Assembly (NCBI GenBank): GCA_016703945.1
Contig: JADJBC010000002.1
Span: 310,001-374,000, forward strand
DNA from: Candidatus Aalborgicola danicus
GTDB taxonomy: Bacteria; Pseudomonadota; Gammaproteobacteria; Burkholderiales; Burkholderiaceae_C
Reading direction: 5' to 3'
DNA: 64,000 bases
Made by a program: the position numbers and the translations under genes. This document shows positions 55,270 to 64,000 of the stretch, piece by piece. The notes beneath the pieces are model-generated. The model worked only from the letters and a program-made list of their open reading frames with translations, had not been told where the DNA came from and ran no database searches. Every line of letters starts with the position of its first letter. The stretch's first letter is position 1.

Positions 55270-56670
55270 ATGCGACCCCGAAAGACCCCTGATTTGAACC
55301 CCAAAACCCCAAAAGCCGACTCTCCCTCTGACGCCCGCCCGCGCGCCGCTGCACCCACACTGGCAGTCCCCAGCGGCCGCGGCTCACGGCTGGCGCGCCT
55401 GGGCTGGATGGCCACCGGCATTGCCGGGGGCATGGTGGCCGAAGGCGCGCGCCAGTGGGCCCGCGGAAACCGTCCCAAAGTCAGCGATCTGCTGTTGACC
55501 CCCGCCAACGCGCGTCGGGTTGCCGACCAACTGGCCCAATTGCGCGGAGCCGCCATGAAGGTCGGGCAACTGGTGTCCATGGAGACGGGCGACTTGTTGC
55601 CGCCCGCCCTGGCCGACATTCTGGCGCGCCTGCGCTCCGATGCGCGCGCCATGCCCCGGGCCCAGGTTGCCAGCGTGCTGGAGAGCAATTGGGGCAAGGG
55701 CTGGGAGCAGCAATTCAAACATTTCTCGTTCGAGCCGATGGCGGCGGCGTCCATCGGACAGGTGCACCGCGCCCAGACCCGTGACGGGCGCGACCTCGCC
55801 ATCAAGATCCAGTACCCCGGCGTGCGCGAAAGTATCAACAGCGATGTGGACAACGTGGCGGGTTTGCTGCGCATGTCGGGTTTGTTGCCCAAGGAAATGG
55901 ACATCAAACCCCTGCTGCGCGATGCCAAGCGCCAACTGCACGATGAGGCCGACTACCTCAAGGAAGGCAACTACCTGGCCCGCTATGGCGAACTGCTGGT
56001 CGATGCGCCAGAGTATTTGCTGCCCGCGCGGCATGCCGAGTTGACCACCCACAGCGTGTTGGCCATGGATTTTGTGGGCGGGGTTGCCGTGGAGTCGCTG
56101 GTGGACGCGCCGCAAGCGGAGCGTGACCGGGTCATGGGCTTGCTTTTTGCGCTGTTGCTGCGCGAGTTGTTCGAGTTTCGACTGGTCCAGACCGACCCCA
56201 ACTTTGCCAACTACCGGTACGACACCAGCACGCGCCAGTTGATCCTGCTCGATTTCGGCGCCACCCGGCCCTACAAGGCCAGCATGTCACGCGACTTCAA
56301 ACGCCTGATCCAGGGCGCCATGGCGCAAGACCGTAACACCATGGCCACCGCCTGCCTGGCCATTGGCTACTTCGATGCCACCAACCAGGACAAACACCAG
56401 CAGGCCGTGCTCGACATTGGCCAGCAGGCGCTGGAGCCGTTCAGCCAGGTGGGCGCTTACGACTTTGGCACATCCGACCTGCCGCAACGCATTCGCGCCA
56501 CCGGTCTGGCCCTGGGGCTGGACCGCGAGTTCTGGAAAATCCCACCGGCCGACGCCATGCTGCTGCAACGCAAATTCGGCGGCCTGTACCTGCTGGCGAT
56601 CCGGCTCAGTGCCCGGGTGGATGTGCATGCTCTGGCGCAACGTGCGATGCAAAGAGCACCAAGGGCCTAG
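55270..56670 (+). CDS. ABC1/UbiB-family atypical kinase
   Basis: A 466-residue member of the ABC1/ADCK/UbiB family, involved in ubiquinone synthesis or lipid handling. Family motifs: KxGQ in RGAAMKVGQLVSMETGD, AAASIGQVHRAQTRDG, catalytic lysine in LAIKIQYPG, QTDPNFANYRY and the metal motif LLDFGATRPY. The start is uncertain: ATG 55270 (MRPRKTPDLNPK) precedes a Pro/Ala-rich linker, while 55186 and 55228 are also in frame. The protein is probably cytoplasmic or peripheral to the membrane. Confidence 0.9.
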   Translation: MRPRKTPDLNPKTPKADSPSDARPRAAAPTLAVPSGRGSRLARLGWMATGIAGGMVAEGARQWARGNRPKVSDLLLTPANARRVADQLAQLRGAAMKVGQLVSMETGDLLPPALADILARLRSDARAMPRAQVASVLESNWGKGWEQQFKHFSFEPMAAASIGQVHRAQTRDGRDLAIKIQYPGVRESINSDVDNVAGLLRMSGLLPKEMDIKPLLRDAKRQLHDEADYLKEGNYLARYGELLVDAPEYLLPARHAELTTHSVLAMDFVGGVAVESLVDAPQAERDRVMGLLFALLLRELFEFRLVQTDPNFANYRYDTSTRQLILLDFGATRPYKASMSRDFKRLIQGAMAQDRNTMATACLAIGYFDATNQDKHQQAVLDIGQQALEPFSQVGAYDFGTSDLPQRIRATGLALGLDREFWKIPPADAMLLQRKFGGLYLLAIRLSARVDVHALAQRAMQRAPRA

Positions 56671-56742
56671 CCGCTGTCGGCATGCGATTACCAATGGGCG
56701 GCCTACTTGGCCCCTTGAATTAGGGCCGCTAATGCGGGCAAG

Positions 56743-57584
56743 CTAACGCTCCAACAAACCGAAAAACCGCGCCATCGTCTGCGCCAGATTCTGCGACTCG
56801 GCTCTCAACAACTGGCGGCTGATGGACTGCACGGAATGGTCTGCTCCCGCAACGATGCGCAAGTCATAGAGTGCCCCGGAGTCCTGCCAAACCTTGGCCG
56901 TGGCGGCCTGGGATGCAAAGTCCACCCGTGCCAGGCCCTTGCCCCGACCGCCCGCCACCGGAACGTTGGTGTCGTCTGCACCATGAATGGCCATGATGCG
57001 TTTGCCATGTGCCGCCGGGCAGTGGGAGGCCCCGGACTCCAAACCGCCTGACACGGCAACGGCGGCGGCGTACAAGGTGGTTTCACACACCATGCGCTGG
57101 GTCAGCATCGCGCCATTGGAGTGGCCCACGCCAAAAATCCGCGCCGGGTCCACGCCATATTTGGCCGCAATCTCGCCCACCGCGCTGCGCAGGTAGGCCA
57201 CGTCGTCCACCTTGTTTTCAGCGGGTAGCCCGCAACACGCCCCGGCGTTCCAGCCCAGTTTGTCGGGGCCCAACATGCGGGCCACGGGTGTGCCGCTGAG
57301 GTAGGCCACGACAAACCCACCCTGGTCGGCCACGGCGTTCATGTTCAGTGCGCTCTCGATGCGCGCTGAAGCCAGTCGCTCGGCATTGCCCAGGCCGCCG
57401 TGTAACACCACCACCAATGCCCGGCGACCCATTGCAGGCAGTTGGCTGGTGTGTAGATGTAGGCCGTGCGCCCGGCAAAAGTCTCCGGCTCGGGCTGCGC
57501 GACAGCCGCGCCGTGCATTGCCCAAAGCCATGCCGAGGCAAACAGTGCGAAGAAGTAGCGTCGCAGCAGTGAGGGGCAAGTCAT
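56743..57584 (-). pseudogene. PHB depolymerase/feruloyl-esterase-like hydrolase, one-base frameshift
   Basis: A secreted alpha/beta-hydrolase of the LpqC/esterase PHB depolymerase type. One frame gives ATG 57584 and a signal peptide (LRRYFFALFASAWLWAM) up to YIYTPAN. The rest is in another frame: LPAMGRRALVVVLHGGLGNA, WNAGACCGLPAENKVDDVAY, the nucleophile block VGHSNGAMLTQRM and ADHSVQSISRQLL with the histidine. One missing base near 57440 (AACTG for AACCTG) explains the break. All catalytic parts are present, so a sequencing error is likely. Confidence 0.82.
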
Positions 57585-57653
57585 GGTTGGCGGGCCATCG
57601 GCGGTGTCGGTCGAGAAGCCCAAACTGTAGCGCCAAGCCGATAGAAGCCCCGC

Positions 57654-57899
57654 TCACCCACTGGCATCAACACCCCCGCCCTGCGGGTGGTACTGAAACA
57701 CCGCGTCCAGTGGCCGTCCAAACACCGCCGCAATGCGAAAAGCCACTTCCAGCGACGGTGAATACTTGCACAGCTCAATGGCGTTCACGGTTTGTCGGGT
57801 CACTTTGATGCGTTCGGCCAGCGCCTGCTGGGTCATCTCCGCGTGTTCAAAACGCAGTTTGCGGATCGTGTTAGTGATGGTGTTGGGGCTGTCGGCCAT
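57654..57899 (-). CDS. XRE-family helix-turn-helix regulator, short
   Basis: An 81-residue regulator made mostly of one HTH: TIRKLRFEHAEMTQQALAER, IKVTRQTVNAIELCKYSPSL, EVAFRIAAVFGRPLDAVF. This compact type (YozG-like) usually forms a two-gene unit with a small membrane protein. Here the membrane gene lies directly upstream: its stop (57901) and this start (57899) are one base apart. The frame extends upstream inside that gene and is not used. Confidence 0.9.
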   Translation of the reverse strand: MADSPNTITNTIRKLRFEHAEMTQQALAERIKVTRQTVNAIELCKYSPSLEVAFRIAAVFGRPLDAVFQYHPQGGGVDASG

Positions 57900-57900
57900 G

Positions 57901-58332
57901 TCAGGCCTCCCTGCGGTAGTAGTACAGGCGCGAGCCATAACGCACCAGTTCCGCCAACCAGATAACCAGTAGGATGCAATGGGCAAACTGCCACACGCTG
58001 AACCCCATGTGCATGGTGCCAATGGTCAGAAATGCGCCCACCAACAGCAAAAAGTAGGCGCCCTGGGTGGCCCGCCACTGGATCAATCGCTCGCGCTCGT
58101 CCAGCGGCGTTTTGGCGTCTTGCGGCGAGCGCAGGGCCAGGACCACGTGCGATACCACCTGGATGACAACCAGCACCGCTACCAGCGCTACAAAAAACAT
58201 GAAGTAGTTGCGTCCCGGAAGACGGGTCGTGTCCAACAGGCTCCAGGCAATGTCGGCAAAGTAGACGGCAAAGAGGCACAAGGAAACAAAACTCAGCCAG
58301 TCGCTCTTTTCACGGAAAGACATGTTGAACAC
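57901..58332 (-). CDS. Small membrane protein paired with the XRE regulator
   Basis: A 143-residue protein with four membrane helices (WLSFVSLCLFAVYFADIAW, YFMFFVALVAVLVVIQVVSH, AYFLLLVGAFLTIGTMHMG, FAHCILLVIWLAELVRYG). Its position and topology match the membrane partners found with YozG-like XRE regulators, whose role is unknown; a signal-controlled sequestration of the regulator has been suggested for such pairs. It may start at ATG 58323 (MSFREKS) instead of 58332. Confidence 0.8.
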   Translation of the reverse strand: MFNMSFREKSDWLSFVSLCLFAVYFADIAWSLLDTTRLPGRNYFMFFVALVAVLVVIQVVSHVVLALRSPQDAKTPLDERERLIQWRATQGAYFLLLVGAFLTIGTMHMGFSVWQFAHCILLVIWLAELVRYGSRLYYYRREA

Positions 58333-58337
58333 CTATA

Positions 58338-58386
58338 AAGTCAACCAAGATAGACTTAATGTAATAATAAATTTACTCTATGTCTA
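58338..58386. promoter_or_regulatory. Candidate operator dyads upstream of the membrane/XRE operon
   Basis: Two nested inverted repeats stand in a markedly AT-rich segment just upstream of the operon: AAGTC-aaccaagata-GACTT (58338-58357) and TAGAC...GTCTA (58351-58386). A short XRE repressor that controls its own promoter would bind such sites. No other gene uses this region except perhaps terB, 190 nt away. Confidence 0.45.
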
Positions 58387-58486
58387 ATATTTTTTACATT
58401 TAAACACCAAAACACTGCGTGAATGGGGCGCTAACCCAGACCCCAGTCACCGTCATCAAAATCACCATCAACAACCACTTACTCCT

Positions 58487-58546
58487 CTTTTTATAGCTAC
58501 AACCTTATATTTCACGGGGGCTAGAGGCCCATTTGACACATGAAAA
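58487..58546 (+). repeat. Dispersed ~60-bp repeat, copy H
   Basis: The copy reads ctttttatagctacaacctt, then atttcacgggggctagaggc and ccatttgacacatg. It has the ATAGCTAC block, CACG(G)GGGCTAGAGGCCC and the ATTT end. It lies 27 nt before the terB start. Confidence 0.7.
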
Positions 58547-58572
58547 CTGCGGCCAGTTAAACTGCCAGCACC

Positions 58573-59043
58573 ATGCTGAGCCCACTTAAATCCCTGTTGT
58601 CCAGTTTCTTCATGCCCGATGGGGGCAAGACCCCGTTTAACGAAGTCCACGGCCTGCAGCTGGCCACGGCCGTGTTGCTGGTGGAGGTGATGCGCAGCGA
58701 CACACACTCCACTGCCGTCGAACGGGCGGCCACCGTCCAAGGCCTGCGCAACAAGTTTTCCCTGACGGACGACGAGCTGGCCCGGCTGATGGCCCGGGCC
58801 GAACAAACCGCTGAAACGGCCAACGACTACTTTCGTTTCACCAGTGCGATGAACGACCAGTTCACCCAGGCGCAAAAAATCCAGGTGATTGAGACCATGT
58901 GGCAAGTGGCCTATGCCGATGGCCATCTGGACGCCAACGAGAACCACCTGATCAGCAAGATTGCCGGTTTGTTGCACGTTACCCACGGCGAATACATCGC
59001 AGCCAAATTGCACGCCAAAAACGCCGCGCCCCTGCCACCCTGA
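58573..59043 (+). CDS. TerB-like tellurite-resistance family protein
   Basis: A 156-residue all-helical protein of the TerB superfamily. The pattern QLATAVLLVEVMRSDTHSTA, KIQVIETMWQVAYADGHLDA, NENHLISKIAGLLHVTHGEY is the metal-binding TerB domain, with paired acidic residues in each half. TerB proteins are linked to stress and membrane-associated metal sensing; single-domain members like this one are common in Burkholderiales without ter operons. It precedes the MBL gene by 16 nt. Confidence 0.88.
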   Translation: MLSPLKSLLSSFFMPDGGKTPFNEVHGLQLATAVLLVEVMRSDTHSTAVERAATVQGLRNKFSLTDDELARLMARAEQTAETANDYFRFTSAMNDQFTQAQKIQVIETMWQVAYADGHLDANENHLISKIAGLLHVTHGEYIAAKLHAKNAAPLPP

Positions 59044-59059
59044 AACGGAGACCATCCCC

Positions 59060-60175
59060 ATGAAACGGCTGAAAACAATCGTGCTGGCGCTGTTGGTGTT
59101 GGCCCTGGTGCTCAGCGTAGTTACGTGGCTGGTGTTTCGCATGCCCAGTTTTGGCGGTGTGTTCGAGGGGGAGCGCCTGGAGCGCATGCGCCAGTCCAAA
59201 CAATTCATCAACGGCCGGTTTGAAAACACGCCGCCCTACGTCAGCAACATGTCGACCGTGGGAGAAATTCAGGCCTATCTGGGCGACCAGGTGCGTGAGC
59301 CCCAGTTTGAAGTGCCGGTGCTCAAGATGTCGGCGGACGACCTGGCCCAACCGGTGGCGCTCGGCCTGCGCACCTGGTGGTTGGGCCATGCCAGTGTGCT
59401 GATCGAGCTGGACGGCGTGCGCATCCTGACCGACCCGGTGCTGTCCGAGCGCACCTCGCCTTTCCAGTTTGTGGGGCCTGCGCGCCTGCACCCGGCACCG
59501 TTGCCGCTGGCGCAATGGAAAGGCGTAGACGCCGTGGTGATTTCCCACGACCACTTCGACCATCTGGACATGGACACCATTGCCCATTTGGCGCAAAGCG
59601 GCACGCATTTTTACGTCGGCCTGGGCATTGGCGCGCACTTGCAGCGATGGCAAGTTCCTGCGCCCCAGATCCATGAAATGGACTGGTGGGAGACGGCCGA
59701 CATCAAGGGGGTAAAGATCCACTGCACACCTGCACGCCACTATTCAGGCCGCAAGAGCATGGACAACTCCACGCTGTGGGCGTCGTGGATGGTCAAGGGG
59801 CCAACCAACACGCTGTACTACAGCGGTGACACCGGCTATGCGGGTCACTTCAAAACCATCCGTGAGCGCCTGGGCGCGCCAGGTCTGGCGCTGATCAAGA
59901 TCGGCGCCTATGGCGACACCTGGCTGGACATCCACATGAACCCCGAGTCCGCCGTCCAGGCCTTTCAGGACCTGGGTGCAACCACGCTGCTGCCAGTGCA
60001 CTGGGCCACGTTCAACCTGGCCTACCACGGCTGGGCCGAACCCGTGGTGCGCACCGTGGCTGCCGCACAGGCCAAAGGCGTACAGGTGGTGACGCCGCGG
60101 GTGGGCGAAAAGTTTACGTTTGGAGCGCCGTTTGTGAACCAGGCTTGGTACCAGCCATTGGCGGCCACCAATTGA
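59060..60175 (+). CDS. MBL-fold metallo-hydrolase, NAPE-PLD/UlaG-like
   Basis: A 371-residue protein with an N-terminal membrane anchor (LKTIVLALLVLALVLSVVTW) and a metallo-beta-lactamase domain. The metal motif is VVISHDHFDHLDMDTI, followed by CTPARHYSGR, TLYYSGDTGYAGHF and LLPVHWATFNLAYH. The closest recognised group is the NAPE-PLD/UlaG-like phosphodiesterases, so a phospholipid-type substrate is possible. The start is ATG 59060 after CGGAGACC; the frame upstream overlaps terB. Confidence 0.9.
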   Translation: MKRLKTIVLALLVLALVLSVVTWLVFRMPSFGGVFEGERLERMRQSKQFINGRFENTPPYVSNMSTVGEIQAYLGDQVREPQFEVPVLKMSADDLAQPVALGLRTWWLGHASVLIELDGVRILTDPVLSERTSPFQFVGPARLHPAPLPLAQWKGVDAVVISHDHFDHLDMDTIAHLAQSGTHFYVGLGIGAHLQRWQVPAPQIHEMDWWETADIKGVKIHCTPARHYSGRKSMDNSTLWASWMVKGPTNTLYYSGDTGYAGHFKTIRERLGAPGLALIKIGAYGDTWLDIHMNPESAVQAFQDLGATTLLPVHWATFNLAYHGWAEPVVRTVAAAQAKGVQVVTPRVGEKFTFGAPFVNQAWYQPLAATN

Positions 60176-60295
60176 CGCCGGGGCAGAACAAACACCAGTT
60201 GCGAGGAGTCTGGGCGGTAGAGCGTTCTGCGCAGGTCAAGGAGGAGCCCACGCAGCGGGGGGGAGCACGCACGGAAATGCTCTGCCGCCCAGGCT

Positions 60296-60976
60296 CTAAG
60301 GCAGCAATTGCCCGTCAACAATCTGAATTTGCCGCGCACAGCGCTTGGCCAGCGCCGGATCATGGGTCACGATCAGGCAGGCCGATTTCTGCTCCTGGTT
60401 GACCCGCTGCAGCAGCTCAAAAATGTCATTGGCGCTGTGGGTGTCGAGATTACCGGTGGGCTCATCCGCCAGGATCAGGCGCGGCGACAGCGACAAAGCC
60501 CGCGCCACGGCCACCCGCTGCTGCATGCCACCCGACAGTTGCGCAGGGCGTTTGTGCGCTGCGTCCTTCAAACCCACCTGGTCCAGCAGCCGCAGTGCCG
60601 TGTCCCGCGCCTCGGGCGTGGGCCAACCGGCGTCGATGATGGACGGCATCATGACGTTTTCCAGCGCGGTAAACCCGGGCAACAAGTGGTGAAACTGGAA
60701 GATGAAGCCGATGGTGCGACCGCGCAGTGCTGTGATGGCGGCGTCGTCCAGAGCGGCAATGTCAACCCCGCCGACCCGCAATTGGCCAGCCGATGGCTTT
60801 TCCAGCAAACCGATCAGGTTGAGCAGGGTACTTTTGCCAGACCCTGACGGCCCGGTCAGCGCGGCAAATTCGCTCTCCTGAACCACCAGATCGATGCCAT
60901 GCAGCACTTCGGTGGCCACCGGCGTGCCCTCGCCGTAGCTCTTGCGGATCTGGTTCAGCTCAATGATGGGTGCCAT
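60296..60976 (-). CDS. ABC transporter ATP-binding protein, LolD/MacB type
   Basis: A 226-residue ATPase. Walker A GPSGSGKSTLLNLIGLL, Q loop FIFQFHHLLPGFTALENV, signature LSGGMQQRVAVARALS, Walker B LILADEPTGNLD and H loop IVTHDPAL are intact. Such subunits power FtsX-like permeases in lipoprotein release or macrolide/toxin efflux. It is the third gene of an operon after the membrane-fusion protein and permease. The start is ATG 60976; a longer frame runs into the permease gene. Confidence 0.94.
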   Translation of the reverse strand: MAPIIELNQIRKSYGEGTPVATEVLHGIDLVVQESEFAALTGPSGSGKSTLLNLIGLLEKPSAGQLRVGGVDIAALDDAAITALRGRTIGFIFQFHHLLPGFTALENVMMPSIIDAGWPTPEARDTALRLLDQVGLKDAAHKRPAQLSGGMQQRVAVARALSLSPRLILADEPTGNLDTHSANDIFELLQRVNQEQKSACLIVTHDPALAKRCARQIQIVDGQLLP

Positions 60977-60989
60977 GAAGAGTGATCGC

Positions 60990-62210
60990 TCAGATGCGAA
61001 TCGCCTGCACCGGGTCCAGCAGCGCCGCCCGCCGCGCCGGCAGAGCCGCCGCCAGCAGACCAACTACCAGCGCCAGAGCACAGGCGGACGCCGCCACAGC
61101 GGGGTCCAGATCGGCGCTGACCAGCGCGGTGCCGTCGGCATTGCGGGTGATTTTGGAGAAAAATGTCAGCAAGCCCAGCGCCAGGGCAGACCCCAGGGCC
61201 GAACCCATCAAACCGTAAAAACCCCCTTGCAGCAGAAACACCGACATGATGCTCCGCGGGCTGGCCCCCATGGCGCGCAGAATGCCGATTTCCTTCTGCT
61301 TTTGCACCACCGACACCACCAGCACACTGGCAATGCCCACGGCGACGATCACCGTGACAAAGAAACGAATCAGGTTGTTGGACATGCTTTGGCTGTTCAG
61401 TGCGGACAGCAGTTGCGCATTGGTCTGCATCCAACTGTCCACGGTGAGGCCGGTTTGTGCCTGCAACCGGCGCGCGATGCCGTCGGCCTCAAACAGCTTG
61501 GCCACTCGCAGGTCGATCTGGGTGATGCCGCCGGGCAGGTCCAGCAGGGTCTGCGCAACCTGCGTGCTGATGAAGACCCAGCGGCGGTTCAGGTCGCGGT
61601 TGCCAATATCAAAAATCCCTGACACGCTGAACAGGTCGTTGCGGCCATTGACGGTGACCAGCCGCAGCTTGTCACCCACGGTGATACCCAGGTCCTTGGC
61701 CAGTTCCACACCGACCACGGCATTGGCCCCGGCCACGTCAAAGGTGCCCAGTTGCAGGTATTTCTGCATGCGAACGATGCGCTGGTAGGCCTGTGCATCG
61801 ACCCCCATCAGGGCGATCGACTGGCTGGCATCGGCCCGCACGGCAAAACCTGCGCCCGACACCATGGACGACACCGCCAGCACCCCGTTGGTTTGCGCCG
61901 CCCATTGCGCAACCGATGCCGACTGGTCAATGCCGCGCAGGCGTTGCGCACGCGGCTGCACAATCGCCGCGGTGCTGTCGGCCGGCAATGTAGTCAGGTT
62001 CACAGCCTGCGGCGGGCGTATCACGATGTGGGCCTGGCTGCCCAGGGTTTTGTCGATGATGGAGACCTGGAGCTGGCTGATCAGCGTGGTCAGAAAAATG
62101 ATGACGGCCACGCCACCGGTCACCCCGGCCAGGATCAGCACAGTTTGCATGCGTCCTTCGCGGAGGTAGCGCAGGGCCACCATCCAGGCAAAGGGCAAAC
62201 GGATCGGCAT
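60990..62210 (-). CDS. ABC transporter permease, FtsX/MacB-like
   Basis: A 406-residue permease with one N-terminal helix (MQTVLILAGVTGGVAVIIFL), a large periplasmic domain and three C-terminal helices (FFVTVIVAVGIASVLVVSVV, with QKQKEIGILRAMGASPRSIM and FLLQGGFYGLMGSALGSALA). The cytoplasmic coupling motif EIGILRAMGAS is diagnostic. It works with the adjacent ATPase and membrane-fusion protein, a DevBCA-like set. The start is taken at MPIRLPFAW (62210); an ATG six codons earlier is possible. Confidence 0.92.
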   Translation of the reverse strand: MPIRLPFAWMVALRYLREGRMQTVLILAGVTGGVAVIIFLTTLISQLQVSIIDKTLGSQAHIVIRPPQAVNLTTLPADSTAAIVQPRAQRLRGIDQSASVAQWAAQTNGVLAVSSMVSGAGFAVRADASQSIALMGVDAQAYQRIVRMQKYLQLGTFDVAGANAVVGVELAKDLGITVGDKLRLVTVNGRNDLFSVSGIFDIGNRDLNRRWVFISTQVAQTLLDLPGGITQIDLRVAKLFEADGIARRLQAQTGLTVDSWMQTNAQLLSALNSQSMSNNLIRFFVTVIVAVGIASVLVVSVVQKQKEIGILRAMGASPRSIMSVFLLQGGFYGLMGSALGSALALGLLTFFSKITRNADGTALVSADLDPAVAASACALALVVGLLAAALPARRAALLDPVQAIRI

Positions 62211-62228
62211 GTGTGCTGGAGCCAACAA

Positions 62229-63474
62229 CTAGGGTTTGGCAGCGGCGGCCGGCTGTGCGCCGCCGGGCTGCGTGGGTTCGGCGCGCTCACGCACGCGAGC
62301 GCCCTCTTCCACACTGGCCGTCGGCAGGATCACCCGATCACCCGCCACCAGGCCTTTGACAATTTGCGTCGTGCCAATGCCGCGCAAACCGGTGGTCACG
62401 ACAAGCCGCTGGGCACGGCCGTCGCGGTTGACCAGCACAAAGTTCGCGCCATTGGCATCACGCCGCACCGCGTCGGTGGGCAGCTTTACGGCGTTGGGCT
62501 CCTGGGCGGTGATGATTTCCACACTCACGGTCATGTCGGGGCGCAAGAAGTCCGGGCTCTTTGTCCACCCGCAGTTTCAGGTCGACCGTGCCGCGCTGCG
62601 CATCCACCGCCGGCGCAATGTATGTCAAGGTGGCAGCAATGGTCCGATCGGGATAGGCGTCGGCCGTGGCGCGTGCCGCCTGACCCAGCTTCACATACTG
62701 CAGGTTTTTCTCGTCAACGCTGGCCGCGATACGGGTCTCGTCGCCGGACACCAGGGTCAGGATGCTGCGCCCCGCTTGCGCCATGTCACCGGGGTCGGCC
62801 GCACGGCTGATCACGGTGGCGGCCACTGGTGAGCGCAGGCTCAACTGATCCAAGCGGGTCGCGGCGGCCTTCTCGGCTGCCATGGCTTGCTCCAGCCGGG
62901 TTTGCGCCACGGCGGCCTCGGCCCCACCGCCCTGGTTGCCCTGGGCCTGGGCACGCGCTGCCAGCACGGCGGCGGCGCTGGACAAGGCAGCGCGCTGCGC
63001 ATCGTCCAGCCGGGACTGCGAGATAAAGCCTTTTTTGACGAGGTCCTGGCTGCGCGTGAGCTCCTGCGCGGCCTGTGCGTCGGCGGCGATGGCCTGTTTC
63101 AGTTGTTGCGCGCTGACGGGTTCTTGCACCGTGGCAATCTGGCGGATGCGGGCACGGGCCTCGGCCACGGCCGCGCGGGCCTGCGCGAGGTTGGCCACCG
63201 CTTCGTCATCACGCAAGCGCACCAGCACCTGATGGGCCTGCACCTGGTCACCCTCGCGCACCAGAATGGCGTCGATGCGAGCCGCACCCTGGCTGGCAAT
63301 GTCGTTGCGCGCCACGGTCACAATGCGCCCCGCCGTGACAACCGACTGCACCATTGGGCCTTGGGTGACCACCACCACGTCCACGGCCTGGCCGCGCAGG
63401 GTTGCCCATGCCACGAGCGCCGCGCCAAGCAGCAAAACAGCCATCCAGATCAGTCGGGTGCGGGTCAAAGTCAT
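62229..63474 (-). pseudogene. HlyD-family membrane-fusion protein, one-base frameshift
   Basis: The periplasmic adaptor of the ABC efflux set. Frame 1 (ATG 63474) has an N-terminal membrane anchor (RLIWMAVLLLGAALVAWATL), a biotinyl-lipoyl half (DAILVREGDQVQAHQVLVRL), a long coiled-coil hairpin (AVAEARARIRQIATVQEPVS ... AAEKAAATRLDQLSLRSPVA) and ends near LKLRVDKEP. The last part continues in another frame (LRPDMTVSVEIITAQEPNAV, LVAGDRVILPTASVEEG). One extra base at 62552-62556 (GAGCCCGGAC for GAGCCCGAC) explains the break; a restored protein is about 414 residues. Probably a sequencing error. Confidence 0.86.
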
Positions 63475-63560
63475 CAAACGATTGTCCGCGATGGTGGCCG
63501 ATGCACAATGGCGCAGGCAAATACCCCTCGCAACCCGCTTTTTCACTGACCCCACCGCCC

Positions 63561-64000
63561 GTGACACCACTCCTGACTTGGCGACTGCTGCTTTGCCGCA
63601 CAAGCTGTATGTTTGTCGCGTTGGCACTGGGATGCAGCCTGGCCGCCTGGGCCGGTGCTGATGACGGCCCGTTGCGCATAGGCTCCAAACGTTTCACCGA
63701 GTCCTACATCCTGGCGGAGCTGCTGGCCCAAACGGCAGCGCCGCATCTGCGGGCCGCACCCGAAGTGCGCCAGGGGCTGGGCAATACCGCCATCGTCTAC
63801 GAAGCCTTGCGCGCCGGACAGATTGACCTGTACCCCGAATACGCGGGCACCATCAGCCAGGAAATTCTGAAGAGCACAGCGCCCATGGACCTGGCACAGA
63901 TGCAGGCGGCGCTGGCGCCCTTGGGCCTGGGTGTGGCGGTTCCGCTGGGCTTTAACGATGGCTACGCATTGGCCATGCGCGCCGACAAGGCCCAGGCTTT
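63561..64000 (+). CDS. Osmoprotectant/quaternary-amine ABC binding protein (partial)
   Basis: The frame is open to the window edge, so only the first ~146 residues are visible. A hydrophobic export signal (SCMFVALALGCSLAAWAGAD) is followed by a glycine-betaine-type binding domain: LRIGSKRFTESYILAELLAQ, GLGNTAIVYEALRAGQIDLY and PEYAGTISQEIL, matching OsmF/YehZ and OpuCC. GTG 63561 or ATG 63609 may be the start. It is divergent from the efflux operon. Permease and ATPase genes would be expected further downstream. Confidence 0.88.
   Translation, partial: MTPLLTWRLLLCRTSCMFVALALGCSLAAWAGADDGPLRIGSKRFTESYILAELLAQTAAPHLRAAPEVRQGLGNTAIVYEALRAGQIDLYPEYAGTISQEILKSTAPMDLAQMQAALAPLGLGVAVPLGFNDGYALAMRADKAQA

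Overview
The window looks like the chromosome of a betaproteobacterium of the order Burkholderiales, most likely a Comamonadaceae member near Rhodoferax or Polaromonas. This rests on overall gene content, on GC-rich codon use in the housekeeping genes, and on two intergenic repeat types that I recognise from that family: a GC-rich palindromic repeat after prfB, and a roughly 60-bp 'GCTAC...CGAGGGCTAGAGGCC' repeat. The assignment is inference; no rRNA gene is present.

Layout. 1-5.5 kb: a long inverted repeat, prfB with its programmed frameshift, pepN and fbp. 5.5-9.3 kb: tRNA-Thr(CGT) and its terminator, then a two-gene accessory module (RhuM-family protein plus a TOTE-type primase-helicase) bounded by two near-identical 20-bp dyads. 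9.3-15.6 kb: a small Pro/Ala-rich protein, a lipoprotein with barrel-like features, a frameshifted amidase and a dctPQM TRAP transporter operon. 15.6-36.1 kb: core genes, including ElyC/YdcF, CNNM/CBS, apaH, rhlE, YpfJ peptidase, uppP, an Anbu proteasome-like peptidase, an indole/phenylpyruvate decarboxylase-like enzyme, an acyltransferase, a DUF4139 protein, a LytS/LytTR two-component pair, an OprB-type porin, a branched-chain amino-acid binding protein and glnS.

36.2-45.1 kb is the most plastic part. It has an AT-rich NACHT NTPase (candidate antiphage protein), a broken NYN-domain gene with a second fragment 1 kb away, a broken EamA transporter, a ParE-type toxin-antitoxin pair, an orphan MNT nucleotidyltransferase, KTSC and GIY-YIG genes, and four copies of the 60-bp repeat within 5 kb. 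45-64 kb returns to core and semi-core genes: udk, a DedA-rhodanese fusion overlapping an AlkD-like gene, a diguanylate cyclase, GST, an RNB ribonuclease, a cysteine desulfurase-rhodanese fusion divergent from an Lrp regulator, a UbiB-like kinase, an esterase, an XRE/membrane-protein cassette, TerB, an MBL hydrolase, a three-gene ABC efflux operon, and the start of an osmoprotectant-binding protein cut by the window edge.

Two quality warnings. A tract of about 90 nearly pure G (longest run 45) lies at 52.66-52.75 kb, and at least five otherwise well-conserved genes carry one-base indels, mostly in short homopolymers. Both point to sequence or assembly error, so pseudogene calls based on one base are provisional. 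The best candidates for unusual biology are the RhuM/TOTE module, the solo NACHT protein and the short repeat that has entered coding sequence in pepN and in both genes of the two-component system.
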